Part shown: positions 33,645-42,399 of the stretch, one piece after another | Layout: each line of letters starts with the position of its first letter | Position numbering within the stretch: position 1 is the first letter of the stretch | Assembly: GCF_017813355.1 (NCBI RefSeq) | Contig: NZ_JAGIYZ010000006.1 | Span: 24,001-88,000, forward strand | DNA length: 64,000 nt | Source of the DNA: Roseomonas nitratireducens | Lineage (GTDB): Bacteria > Pseudomonadota > Alphaproteobacteria > Acetobacterales > Acetobacteraceae | Direction: 5' to 3' | The notes under the pieces: model-generated | What the model was told of the DNA's origin: nothing | Databases searched by the model: none | Seen by the model: the letters and a program-made list of their open reading frames with translations, nothing else | Position numbers and translations under genes: made by a program

Positions 33645-34613
33645 TCAGGCCGCCTGGCGTGCGGCCTCGGGGGTGGTGGCAATTGCCTGACCCGGTTCTC
33701 CGGCGTTTGGGGCGAAGGCCAGCAACCAGTCCGCTGCCTTGCTTGCCTGACTGGCTGCCCGGACGATGGCGCGATTGTCCTCGCGCAGGACCTCGGCCCA
33801 GGATCCGATGTAGTCGGCGTGGCGGACGGTCGGTGCGATGCCGAGGGCGGCGCAGCAGAAGGCCGAGGCGATTTCGGCCACCAGTTCCTCGAACGCGTAT
33901 TTCTTGGAGCCGAACGATCCTGTGAGATCGCGTCCCAGCCGATGGGCCGCGCCGCTGGCATGGGCGCATTCATGCAGCGCCGTGCGATGCCAGTTGATGG
34001 GCTCGAAGAAGGCCTGGGGCGGCGGCACCATCACATAGTCAGGCGCCGGCGCGTAGTAAGCCCGGTCGCCGCCGATGCGAAAATCGATCCCGCTCGCCCG
34101 GATCAGCGCGTCGACCGTGGGCTCGATCAGCCCAGGTTCAGGCGCCGGCACGGCCGCCACGAGGTCCTCCGGCAGGCCGTCACACTGAGCGACGTTGAAG
34201 ACCGTGAAGCGCTTCAGGAACGGGATCGCCTGTGCCTCGTCGCCGGTCTCTCGCGCACGACGGCGTTCATCGTCCGGTACGAAGCGGTCGGCATAGACGA
34301 CGGTGGTGCCGCGCTCGCCCTTCCGGACATTGCCGCCGAGCGACAGGGCCTGGCGGAAGGTCAGCCAGCCTTGGCTCGGGAAGCCAAGCGAAATCACCGC
34401 GCCCCAGAGGATCAGCACATTGACCCCCGAGTAGCCGCGCCCGGTCGCAGCGTTGGTCGGCATGGCGAGTGGCGCCTTGGCCGCGGCCGTCCCCCAGGGC
34501 TGGACCCAGGGCAACCGTCCGGCCTCCAGTTCGGCCAGGATCTTGCCGGTGATTTCGTCGTACAGGCTCGTCCGGTCGGCGCTCGGCCGGCCGCGTGGAT
34601 CACGTTTCGACAT
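33645..34613 (-). CDS. ardC: ArdC antirestriction protein
   Basis: ArdC protects incoming single-stranded DNA from type I and other restriction systems. The 322-residue protein has the N-terminal ssDNA-binding domain (LYDEITGKILAELEAGRLPWVQPW, TGRGYSGVNVLILW) and a C-terminal zincin-like metallopeptidase domain. That domain has HECAH at about 214-218, with a further Glu in YAFEELVAEI (about 242-243). All zinc ligands are present. It marks the end of the ICE backbone before the defence island. The ATG at 34613 follows the structured leader at 34614-34669. Confidence 0.94.
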   Translation of the reverse strand: MSKRDPRGRPSADRTSLYDEITGKILAELEAGRLPWVQPWGTAAAKAPLAMPTNAATGRGYSGVNVLILWGAVISLGFPSQGWLTFRQALSLGGNVRKGERGTTVVYADRFVPDDERRRARETGDEAQAIPFLKRFTVFNVAQCDGLPEDLVAAVPAPEPGLIEPTVDALIRASGIDFRIGGDRAYYAPAPDYVMVPPPQAFFEPINWHRTALHECAHASGAAHRLGRDLTGSFGSKKYAFEELVAEIASAFCCAALGIAPTVRHADYIGSWAEVLREDNRAIVRAASQASKAADWLLAFAPNAGEPGQAIATTPEAARQAA

Positions 34614-34669
34614 CGCGGGTCTCCACGACGGGCGCCGGAAGCCTCTCTCCCAGCCTTCAACCCGTCACG
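34614..34669 (-). ncRNA. Conserved structured 5' leader of ardC
   Basis: The leader has the same architecture as at 33485-33540: outer stem GACGGG/CCCGTC (34661-34666 with 34627-34632), inner stem GGGAG/CTTCC (34647-34651 with 34637-34641) and loop AGAGG. One inner pair changes from G-C to G-U, keeping pairing. GGAGACC precedes the ATG. Conservation of paired positions supports a functional RNA. Confidence 0.72.
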
Positions 34670-34870
34670 GCACAGCCAGCCTGCACTCTCACTCTCGGGG
34701 GGCGTTGCGGGGGCACTCGCCGCTAGACAAGGGTCGGCAGAGACAAAGCCCCGCCGCAGGGGAAGACTTTTCCCTCAGATTCTGGGAATGCTCACGATAC
34801 CAATCAGCGGACCATTGACTACAAATCTGCCGAGACTGATGATGCCAATCAGCCGGTAGTCGGAGATGTT
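34670..34870 (+). promoter_or_regulatory. Divergent promoter region of the AAA/DUF4143 gene
   Basis: No gene lies here. Imperfect direct repeats GATACCAATCAGCGG (34796-34810) and GATGCCAATCAGCCGG (34841-34856), 45 bases apart, flank a possible -35 TTGACT at about 34815 with a weak GATGAT 17 bases on. Base composition falls from about 34780, marking the backbone/cargo junction. Confidence 0.4.
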
Positions 34871-36091
34871 ATGTTTCAGCGATTCGTTGAGCGGAGGGCG
34901 GAGGAGGCGCTTGCAGACACGCCGGTCGTCCTCATCGTCGGACCGCGCCGGGCCGGCAAGACGACGCTGGTGCGAAAGATGGGAGAAACCGGCTGGACCT
35001 ACAGCACACTCGACGACCAGACCGTCCTTGAGGCCGCCCAGTCCGACCCGGCCGGGTTCATCCGAGGTCTGGATCGCGCCATCATCGACGAGATCCAGCG
35101 CGCGCCCAATCTGTTGCTGGCGATCAAGAAGTCGGTCGACGAAGATTATCGCCCGGGCCGTTTCCTGCTGACCGGCTCGGCCAATGTGCTGACCTTGCCG
35201 CGCGTCGCTGACAGCCTCGCTGGCCGGATGGAAACCATTCGGATGCTGCCCTTGGCTCGGGCGGAAATCGAAAGCCGAGCACCAACCTTTCTGGAACGCT
35301 TGTTCGAGGGGAATTTAGAGAGTCAAAGCGCCGCCATTGTCGGCGACGAGTTGGTCCAGCTTGCGTTGCGCGGCGGCTTTCCTGAGGCGATTAGCCGCGA
35401 CAGCGAACGCCGGCGACAAGACTGGGCGCGTGCGTATCTCACCTCGATCCTGACCCGTGATCTGCGCGATATCGCTGAAGTTGAGAAGCTCACCGAACTC
35501 CCCAAGTTCGTGCGTCTTCTCGCCGAACATTCCGGGCAGCTCGTCAACTATTCCCAGCTTGCGAGCGGCATCAACGTCAACCACAGGACCGGTCAGCGCT
35601 ATGTCGGTCTGCTCGAACAGGTGTTCCTGATCGCGACCCTGCAGCCATGGTTCACCAATGCGCTCAAGCGCATCGTTAAGACGCCCAAGCTGCATTTCCT
35701 TGATTCCGGCCTGCTGGCTGCCGCGCGCGGGCTGACTTTCGATCGGATCAAGGCGGATCGGGGGACGTTTGGCGCGCTGCTCGAGAGCTTCGTGTTCTCC
35801 GAAGTGCTGAAGCTGATGACGGCCTCAGACCTGCGTCTGACGCCTCACCACTTCCGGGATAGGGACATGCGCGAGGTCGACATCGTGCTCGAGCGCGACG
35901 ACGGCATGATTGCTGCCATCGAGGTGAAGGCGAGCGCAACGGTCAAGGCCAGCGACTTCTCGGGCTTGCGCGCATTGGCAGAGGCTTGTGGGGACCGCTT
36001 CGCGTTTGGCGTTGTCCTCTACGACAGCACGGACGTCGTGCCGTTTGGCGATCGGTTGGCAGCGGCGCCCCTGTCGTCTCTTTGGAGGTGA
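34871..36091 (+). CDS. AAA ATPase with DUF4143 domain
   Basis: The 406-residue protein has an N-terminal AAA_14 P-loop domain (Walker A GPRRAGKTT at 24-32, Walker B-like AIIDEIQRAPNLL) and FLLTGSANVLTLPRV. A C-terminal DUF4143 domain then carries LHFLDSGLLAAARG and EVDIVLERDDGMIAAIEVKASATVK. The last pattern is a PD-(D/E)XK-like core (D, then E-x-K). Many bacterial genomes carry this family as solitary genes of unclear role, some proposed as toxin-like. It starts the plus-strand group and lies just 4 bases before the DUF6361 gene, so it may be part of that operon or an independent neighbour. Confidence 0.88.
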   Translation: MFQRFVERRAEEALADTPVVLIVGPRRAGKTTLVRKMGETGWTYSTLDDQTVLEAAQSDPAGFIRGLDRAIIDEIQRAPNLLLAIKKSVDEDYRPGRFLLTGSANVLTLPRVADSLAGRMETIRMLPLARAEIESRAPTFLERLFEGNLESQSAAIVGDELVQLALRGGFPEAISRDSERRRQDWARAYLTSILTRDLRDIAEVEKLTELPKFVRLLAEHSGQLVNYSQLASGINVNHRTGQRYVGLLEQVFLIATLQPWFTNALKRIVKTPKLHFLDSGLLAAARGLTFDRIKADRGTFGALLESFVFSEVLKLMTASDLRLTPHHFRDRDMREVDIVLERDDGMIAAIEVKASATVKASDFSGLRALAEACGDRFAFGVVLYDSTDVVPFGDRLAAAPLSSLWR

Positions 36092-36095
36092 CCCG

Positions 36096-37325
36096 GTGTC
36101 TCGGCCTATGAGATCACCGCAGGTGCAGCGCGCGGCGCTCGTCGAGCCATCCTTGGGATGGACCTATCTGTCCCGCGAGTCGCTGGCGCGCGCCAAGGCG
36201 CAAATGGACGTAGAATCCATGGGCGTGCGTGACGAGATCGGCTTTCTGACTATCCATCAGCGATACGCGGATCACTTCTTCCCAGGCACGTCCGTCCTGC
36301 ACACTCGGGTGCGCTACGCGATCTTCGTGCCTTGGTTATTCGAGGATCTCGCGGGTTTGACGGGACCAGCTGCTGAGCGTGCACTACGCGAACGCGAAAG
36401 GGTGCTGGCAGGGCGGCTTCGGGATGCCGGCGAATCCCAGGTGATTGGGAGTCGTGTTTTTCCCAAGCCTTCCAGTCAGCCGCCATCGACCGTTTATTGG
36501 AATGCTCTCGCGGTGTGGGGAATCCTGCGCCCGCGTCTTGACGGGCGGACGATTTCTCGGGCGCACGCGCATAGGTTGCTGAAGAGCGTGAGCCTGGCGA
36601 CTGACGATGATGGACAGCCCCTCCTCGGCTTCGATCTGCCGTTCGTTCCGCTACCCAACCGCCCGGCTGGCTGGCGCGATGGATCGATCACTCTCCGGTT
36701 GGCGGCCGCGGAGGCCACATTTCTTCGCGACCGCCTTGCGCAATTGCGCGGCAGCGGAGGTTATGAGCTTTCCTTGCTCGCTCGCCTTGTTCGGACAGAG
36801 GCCGCATCACCGCCGGGAATGTGGGCCGATGAAACCCGTGCGATCGCCGGTCCCGACCGGGCGCCGCTGGTGCGTGCGCATCAGGCGGCCAATCTGGCTG
36901 GCGTGGGGCGCGCCATCTATGACGCTCTCCTCGAACATATCGTCGAGGCCTACGACAAACGGGAGACGTCAACCCGACATCGCGATCACCTCGCCTCGAC
37001 CGTTGCCGAATACGGCGCCGTCGCAGCCAAACTCGATGTCGACGCGCTTGAGGCAGACATTGGCGTACTGCCGTCGAAGTTGCGCGCCGTCGTAGCGGCG
37101 ACGAAGGAGTGGATCGCTTCGAAGCTGACTGATCCCCGACCGCTTTTCGAGGTCTATGAGGCGGCCGAAGCCCGAAAGGGGCCCCGCGCGCGGCTCCCCT
37201 TGACGCCTAATGGTCGCGCGCGGCGGCTCGAATGGGCGAACGACGAACATGGTCTAGCTGGACCTCTCCACTATAGATGGGAGCAGGTCAGCACGCTCCT
37301 TAACGATCTGGCGGAAGCCGAATGA
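36096..37325 (+). CDS. DUF6361 protein
   Basis: The 409-residue protein matches DUF6361 from SLGWTYLSRESLARAKAQMD, VRDEIGFLTIHQRYADHFFPGTSVLHTRVRYAIFVPWLF. The family has no assigned function but is often found beside phospholipase-D and helicase genes. The start is a GTG at 36096 with GGAGG 7 bases upstream; an ATG at 36108 is in frame. It is the first of three genes joined by 4-base overlaps with the PLD-like and helicase genes, so they act together. No membrane segments are visible; a conserved acidic/Arg pattern near the N-terminus could be catalytic. Confidence 0.82.
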   Translation: MSRPMRSPQVQRAALVEPSLGWTYLSRESLARAKAQMDVESMGVRDEIGFLTIHQRYADHFFPGTSVLHTRVRYAIFVPWLFEDLAGLTGPAAERALRERERVLAGRLRDAGESQVIGSRVFPKPSSQPPSTVYWNALAVWGILRPRLDGRTISRAHAHRLLKSVSLATDDDGQPLLGFDLPFVPLPNRPAGWRDGSITLRLAAAEATFLRDRLAQLRGSGGYELSLLARLVRTEAASPPGMWADETRAIAGPDRAPLVRAHQAANLAGVGRAIYDALLEHIVEAYDKRETSTRHRDHLASTVAEYGAVAAKLDVDALEADIGVLPSKLRAVVAATKEWIASKLTDPRPLFEVYEAAEARKGPRARLPLTPNGRARRLEWANDEHGLAGPLHYRWEQVSTLLNDLAEAE

Positions 37326-39175
37326 GCGGGGCGGTCGACAGCTGGCCGGCGCTCTCGTTTCTCGAGTGCCTTCGTCCTGGCCCCGACGAGAATGTCGAAC
37401 TGGCCTTGCTGGCCTCCTATTCGGCGGATCTCGGGACTATTGGCGCAACGCTGCTTGCTTTGGCCGGCAAGGACACAGATGCAGGCAGTGGAAGCCCCTC
37501 CGATTTCGCTGATGCGGTCGAACGCCTTCGTGGAAAGGTGCGCATCATCATTCAGCGAGGGCGGCTGGCGAAGATGCGTCGAACACCGCGTATCGCGGCG
37601 GTCCTCGACCAGTTCGTGCGCGAAGTCGATTTTGATGAAGCTATTCATAGTTGGCATCCCAAAGCAGCCCTTGTTCGCACGCGCGATGCGGGCGGTAGCG
37701 TTGGCTGGCGTCTTTGGATCGGGAGCCGCAATCTCACCGAAAATATAAACCGGGACATCGGACTGTTGCTCCTGTCCGCGGAGAAAGGCGGCGCCTTTAT
37801 CCCAGGCGTAGAGAACTTGGCGCGTGCCCTGGCCGAGAGAGCAGGGTTCCAAGGCGTACGGCCTGCTTCATTGGGCGCTGCCGTTGCAAAGCTAGGCTGG
37901 CGCGCTCCGGCCGGCGTCCGTGTCGAGCGGCTTCACTGGTCGGACGGAACTGGAAACATGGCGGTTCCCGTGCCCACGGCGGGTACTGATGAAGTCGTGG
38001 TGGTGAGTCCGTTCATCGACAAAGCGTTCCTCGCTCGACAAGCGGCACAGGGGTCGAAACCGGCGCACCTCGTATTGTTGACGACCATTCGCGAGATCGA
38101 GCGGATTGGTCCCTCGCTTGCGGCGTTTGATGATATCCTCGTGCTGGATGCACCGGAATATCCAGTCGGCGACCCCGAGCCTGATGCAGACATCGCCGTG
38201 GCGGCTTCCGATCGTGATCCGTCTGATGACGAGGAAGAAGAACTTGGTCGTGGCCTTCACGCGAAGCTGCTGTTCATGCGATCGGGACAAAAGCGGCGGC
38301 TGTGGCTCGGCAGCGCGAATGCGACCATGCGCGCTTGGACTGGCCGCAACGTCGAAGTGACCGCCGAGCTGGTCGTCACGGAGCCTGTCGAGAGAGGACT
38401 GAAAGCACTTATCGGATCAGCTCGGTTGGTAGAGGCGCCTCTCGTGGAACATGCGCCCGACGCCATAGCCCTGGAGGAGGAGGCGCTCGAGCGCGCGCGC
38501 GCGCAGGTCGCGGCCCGATGGGCCGCTCAGCTCGGCTTTGACGACGAAGGCGCGCGCCTCGCGCATCGTTCCGATCTTCATCCAAGCGGGCCACATCCAG
38601 ATGAGCGGAACATCGCGCTCGAGGTGGGCACGCTCCACGGCGAATTGGTTGGGTGGCCCTGCGGGCAAAATATCGTGCCTCTGGGGCCGATGCCTCCAGC
38701 GGAGCGGAGCGAGTTCGTGCGGCTGCGCGTGAGCCGTGCTGGAAAGGGGCTTTCTTGGCTGCAACGCGCGCCCGCAGATCCGCCATTTGGGGAGGATCGT
38801 GACCGCGCGGCGTTCGTTCGCTTTTTGGGCGCCAGAGGGTTCCTCTTGTGGCTCGCCGGATTGCTGGCGGACGACGGCCGCGAGGGGGAAGGCGACTGGA
38901 CGCATGACGAACCACGGAATCGCGCCGATCCGGGAATAAATCCGGCGCTCGATTCCTCGCTGCCGACACTGGAGGAGATGTTGGCGGCTTGGGCGCGTGA
39001 TCCCGAGAAGTTTCGTCAGATCGAACGGCGGGTATCTCAGTATCTGCCTGCTGTGCTTGAGGAGGCCAGGCGGGAAGACTCTCAGACTGCGGATTTGCTG
39101 CGCCGGTTCGATGATTTGTGGGGCAAGCTCCGCCGCGGGCTCGGCGTTGCCGAAATCAAGGGCAAACGCCCATGA
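37322..39175 (+). CDS. Phospholipase D-family nuclease-like protein
   Basis: The 617-residue protein has two PLD half-sites: HPKAALVR at 112-119 followed by GSRNLT at 134-139, and HAKLLFM at 313-319 followed by GSANAT at 330-335. HxK-N-type pairs like these form the active centre of PLD-family nucleases such as DrmC of DISARM. The C-terminal 250 residues are unassigned. It overlaps DUF6361 upstream and the helicase downstream by 4 bases each (ATGA). The likely role is a nuclease component of a defence complex; lipase action is less likely in this context. Confidence 0.87.
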   Translation: MSGAVDSWPALSFLECLRPGPDENVELALLASYSADLGTIGATLLALAGKDTDAGSGSPSDFADAVERLRGKVRIIIQRGRLAKMRRTPRIAAVLDQFVREVDFDEAIHSWHPKAALVRTRDAGGSVGWRLWIGSRNLTENINRDIGLLLLSAEKGGAFIPGVENLARALAERAGFQGVRPASLGAAVAKLGWRAPAGVRVERLHWSDGTGNMAVPVPTAGTDEVVVVSPFIDKAFLARQAAQGSKPAHLVLLTTIREIERIGPSLAAFDDILVLDAPEYPVGDPEPDADIAVAASDRDPSDDEEEELGRGLHAKLLFMRSGQKRRLWLGSANATMRAWTGRNVEVTAELVVTEPVERGLKALIGSARLVEAPLVEHAPDAIALEEEALERARAQVAARWAAQLGFDDEGARLAHRSDLHPSGPHPDERNIALEVGTLHGELVGWPCGQNIVPLGPMPPAERSEFVRLRVSRAGKGLSWLQRAPADPPFGEDRDRAAFVRFLGARGFLLWLAGLLADDGREGEGDWTHDEPRNRADPGINPALDSSLPTLEEMLAAWARDPEKFRQIERRVSQYLPAVLEEARREDSQTADLLRRFDDLWGKLRRGLGVAEIKGKRP

Positions 39176-42100
39176 GCGCCCCAAAGCCATTTCAGAAGGC
39201 GGCCGTCGATGCTGCGTTTGCGGCTTTTGCCGACCTTGACGGCCGACGGCGCTTTCTTGTCGCTGATGAAGTCGGCCTTGGAAAAACCGTCGTGGCGAAG
39301 GAGTTGGCTTGCCGCATGGCTGATGGCGGTCGCCGGCCCCTTACCATCTACTACATCGCCAACGGACACGCTGTGTCGTTCCAGAACAAGAGCCGGGTTG
39401 TCGGCTTCCTGAGCGACTTGCAGCTACGGGATGCGATCAAGACGCCCGATCGGCTTTCGCTGATCGCCGTCGAGAAGCGGCCTGCCAGCCCGGTTTTGAT
39501 CTATGCCCTAACCCCTGCGACCTCGTTTCCGGGCGCGAAGGCTCGCCTGACCGGCGGCCGCAAGGAAGAACGGGCGTTTCTGAAGGTGCTGCTCGAACAG
39601 AGCTACCCGGCTTTCGCTCGCGATCTCGATCCCGACCTCTTGCGGCTTAGTGCGCGCGGCTCCTGGGACTGGGCCGTTACAGAGGCCGAGAAGAAGTTTG
39701 CGGCGTCGCCACCTGGCTTGCGGCAGAGGTTTCGTGAGGCGCTGGAGGTTGAGTTTGGCGAACCTGTGCGTGCGATGCTCGATCTGGCGTTGCACGGCGA
39801 CACCGAGCGCAGAATCAAGCCGCTCAGGCCTACCACCTTCGTTGGCCGTCTCCGGCGAGCCTTGGCCTTGGCGACGTTGCGCCATCAACCCCCGGACCTT
39901 GTCATTCTCGACGAGTTCCAGCGCTACCGGCAGCTTCTGGACGAGAAGGACGCCGACCCGCTCCTGAAGGCGCTGCTGGAGCCTGAAGGCTCGGCCAGGC
40001 GTCCGGCGATCCTGCTGCTGAGCGCCACGCCATATCCGTATCTGACCACGCGATGGGAGGAAGCGCGCGGCGCGCTCGCTCACGCGGAGCTTCTGAAATT
40101 GATTGAGTTTCTCGCCGGCCCGGACGCGCGTGATCGCGCAAAGAATCTCTTTGCGGATTTTGGGGACAAGTTGCGCGCCATCTCCGCCCATTCCGATGCA
40201 AGCCGCCCGGAACTGATGGAAGAGGTGGCAGAGGCACGTCGGCTCAGGGATGAGCTTCGGCGGCTTATGACGCCGGTGATGTCGCGCACGGAGCGGGACA
40301 GCGTGGCTTCATCCGATCCGCTCGCAGGTACCAAGTTTCTCCATGCGGACCCGCTGCCCGAGGATTTTCAGGTGTATCGCCATTTGGCGGAGAGCTTCGC
40401 CGAGCAAGTGCGCTACGAGGCGTTGCCCTACTGGTCGTCGGTTCCGTTGCCGGCCCAGTCCCTCGGGCCGCGCTATGCGGCCTGGAAGAAGGCTAGGATC
40501 AAGGCTGCGCCGAAGCTCACGCGGATGACGCGCGAGCGCCGCAACAAGCTCAATGCGCCGGCCGACTGGCCGGACGCCAAGCTTCGTGCGCTTAACGGTG
40601 TTTCTCCGCCCGCGTTGTTGTCGTTGCCCTGGGTCGCCCCATCGCTTGCATGGTGGCCGCTTCGCGGGGGGTGGGCGGCGGCGGCGGCCGATCAGAAAGG
40701 CGGGGCTGATCCCAAGCTCCTTATGTTCAGCCGGTTCCGCGCAACGCCCCCCAGCGTCGCCGCGCTTCTCAGCTTCGGGGTCGAGGCACGCTGCCTTCCC
40801 AAGAAACAAGGGGGATACGAAAAAGCCTATAGGCGGCGGCGCTTCAAGCTGGCGGCGGTTCCTGGCCCCGTCATGGCGGCGTTTCATCCCTCACCATGGT
40901 TGATCCGTAACACCGACCCGCTCGCAAAAGCGGGGGCGCCGCTGGGTGCTGTCCGCAAGGAAGTTCGCCGACAGATTCTCGCTGCTTTGCCGAGAGGCAT
41001 CATAGAACGGGACACCGTCAGGGCCCGCCGACGCCACAGATCGATTGCCCGCGTCTTGGCGTCCATCGAACGCATGGCAGGTTTTGCGGAACAGTCGGCG
41101 ACGGGATGGAGCAGCGCGATCGGTGATGATCGCGCCGCGCAATCGGCGGTACGAAAGTGGCGCCAGACGCTGCCGATCGACAGGCTTTCACCGGCCGAGC
41201 TTTCCGACCTCGTGGATTACGCAATTGGTGCGCCGGGCGTCGTGCTTGGCCGGGCAATGCGGCGCTATGACCCGACGATCCTGGATGGCCCGCGATACCC
41301 CGAATTGGTCCAGCTCAGTTGGCAGGGCCTGCGCGCCTATCTCGACAACCCGGTTATATTGTCATCGCTGCCAGGCAGAAACGCGGTCGAGCAGGTCATG
41401 GGAGCGGTGGTTGACGGCGGTTTCGAGAGCGTTCTCGACGAGCATTTTTGGCTCCGCGCCCAGAATCTCCATGAGGGCGCTGCGGGTCTTGCCAGGGATC
41501 TGAAGGCGTCGCTCGGGCTCCGTGCCGGCAGTTTCAGTTTTCATGGGATCGGCGGACAGCCGCACAAGATTCCTGTCCGTTGCCATGTCGCCGTCCCCTT
41601 TGGGGACGCGGAAGCCGAGCCGGTGGCCAAGGTGGAGGGAGGCGTGGCGCAGGCCATCCCGGCGCGTCCGGACGAAGTGCGCCGAAGCTTCAACACGCCC
41701 TTTTGGCCGCATGTCTTGGCAACGACATCCGTTGGGCAGGAGGGACTGGATTTTCATCCGTGGTGTTCGCATGTGGTTCATTGGGACCTTTCTTCCAACC
41801 CGCTCGACCTCGAGCAACGCGAAGGCCGCATCCAGCGCTATGCGGGTCTGTCGGTCAGACGGAAGCTGGCGGAAGAGCTGCGCGATGAAGTGCTTAGGGA
41901 TCCCGCCGTGGCTCAACGCTCTCCCTGGCAATGCGTGGAGCGGCACGCGCAGCGCTTTGTTGATAAGAGCGGCCTTCGCCCGTGGTGGGTACTCGATGGC
42001 GCTGAAATCCGGCGGCACGTTTTTGAGCGTCCCTTTGGTCGGGATATGCTGCGGTTCGCGCAACTTCGGGAACAGCGCATGATCTATCGACTGGCCCTCG

Positions 42101-42369
42101 GCCAGCCCAACCAGGAAGACTTTATCGACGTGCTGTCGCGCGGCGGGGAAGCGACCCGCGCGCTGTTGCAACCGCTGGTCCTAGATTTTTCCGCCATGGG
42201 TCTTCGGCAACAACACATGACTGCGCCGGACACATTGGCCAACGGACATGGGCAGATGACGGCGACCGGCGTTCCTGTGTTAAATCAAGGCGATATAATG
42301 GCGGCTGCGTCGGCAACCAACCCACCGATAACCGACATTGATGCCCAGCAGCGGCTCATGCGTGGCTGA
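39172..42369 (+). CDS. SNF2-like/SF2 helicase of the DUF6361-PLD operon
   Basis: The 1065-residue protein has N-terminal helicase motifs: Walker A ADEVGLGKTVVAKEL (about 31-45), DEFQ in place of DEAH (about 247-250) and LLLSATPYPY for motif III. C-terminal motifs are SVGQEGLDFHPWCSHVVHWDL and LEQREGRIQRYAG (motif VI). The ADEVGLGKT form is typical of SNF2-like translocases that act in defence systems. A large insertion (residues 450-750) separates the two lobes. It overlaps the PLD gene by 4 bases and ends 30 bases from the convergent helicase gene. It probably moves along foreign DNA and delivers it to the PLD nuclease. Confidence 0.87.
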   Translation: MSAPKPFQKAAVDAAFAAFADLDGRRRFLVADEVGLGKTVVAKELACRMADGGRRPLTIYYIANGHAVSFQNKSRVVGFLSDLQLRDAIKTPDRLSLIAVEKRPASPVLIYALTPATSFPGAKARLTGGRKEERAFLKVLLEQSYPAFARDLDPDLLRLSARGSWDWAVTEAEKKFAASPPGLRQRFREALEVEFGEPVRAMLDLALHGDTERRIKPLRPTTFVGRLRRALALATLRHQPPDLVILDEFQRYRQLLDEKDADPLLKALLEPEGSARRPAILLLSATPYPYLTTRWEEARGALAHAELLKLIEFLAGPDARDRAKNLFADFGDKLRAISAHSDASRPELMEEVAEARRLRDELRRLMTPVMSRTERDSVASSDPLAGTKFLHADPLPEDFQVYRHLAESFAEQVRYEALPYWSSVPLPAQSLGPRYAAWKKARIKAAPKLTRMTRERRNKLNAPADWPDAKLRALNGVSPPALLSLPWVAPSLAWWPLRGGWAAAAADQKGGADPKLLMFSRFRATPPSVAALLSFGVEARCLPKKQGGYEKAYRRRRFKLAAVPGPVMAAFHPSPWLIRNTDPLAKAGAPLGAVRKEVRRQILAALPRGIIERDTVRARRRHRSIARVLASIERMAGFAEQSATGWSSAIGDDRAAQSAVRKWRQTLPIDRLSPAELSDLVDYAIGAPGVVLGRAMRRYDPTILDGPRYPELVQLSWQGLRAYLDNPVILSSLPGRNAVEQVMGAVVDGGFESVLDEHFWLRAQNLHEGAAGLARDLKASLGLRAGSFSFHGIGGQPHKIPVRCHVAVPFGDAEAEPVAKVEGGVAQAIPARPDEVRRSFNTPFWPHVLATTSVGQEGLDFHPWCSHVVHWDLSSNPLDLEQREGRIQRYAGLSVRRKLAEELRDEVLRDPAVAQRSPWQCVERHAQRFVDKSGLRPWWVLDGAEIRRHVFERPFGRDMLRFAQLREQRMIYRLALGQPNQEDFIDVLSRGGEATRALLQPLVLDFSAMGLRQQHMTAPDTLANGHGQMTATGVPVLNQGDIMAAASATNPPITDIDAQQRLMRG

Positions 42370-42399
42370 TCGGGAAGACGCGAGGCGGCACTATGATGG

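Noticed and set aside
31295-33925. An 876-codon open frame on the plus strand across the parB-like and ardC genes
   Set aside because: It runs antisense through a ParB domain, a structured leader and part of ArdC and shows no domain of its own.
36096-42369. Calling the DUF6361-PLD-helicase operon DISARM
   Set aside because: The DrmB-type DUF1998 gene and a DISARM methylase are missing, and the helicase does not show the DrmA layout.
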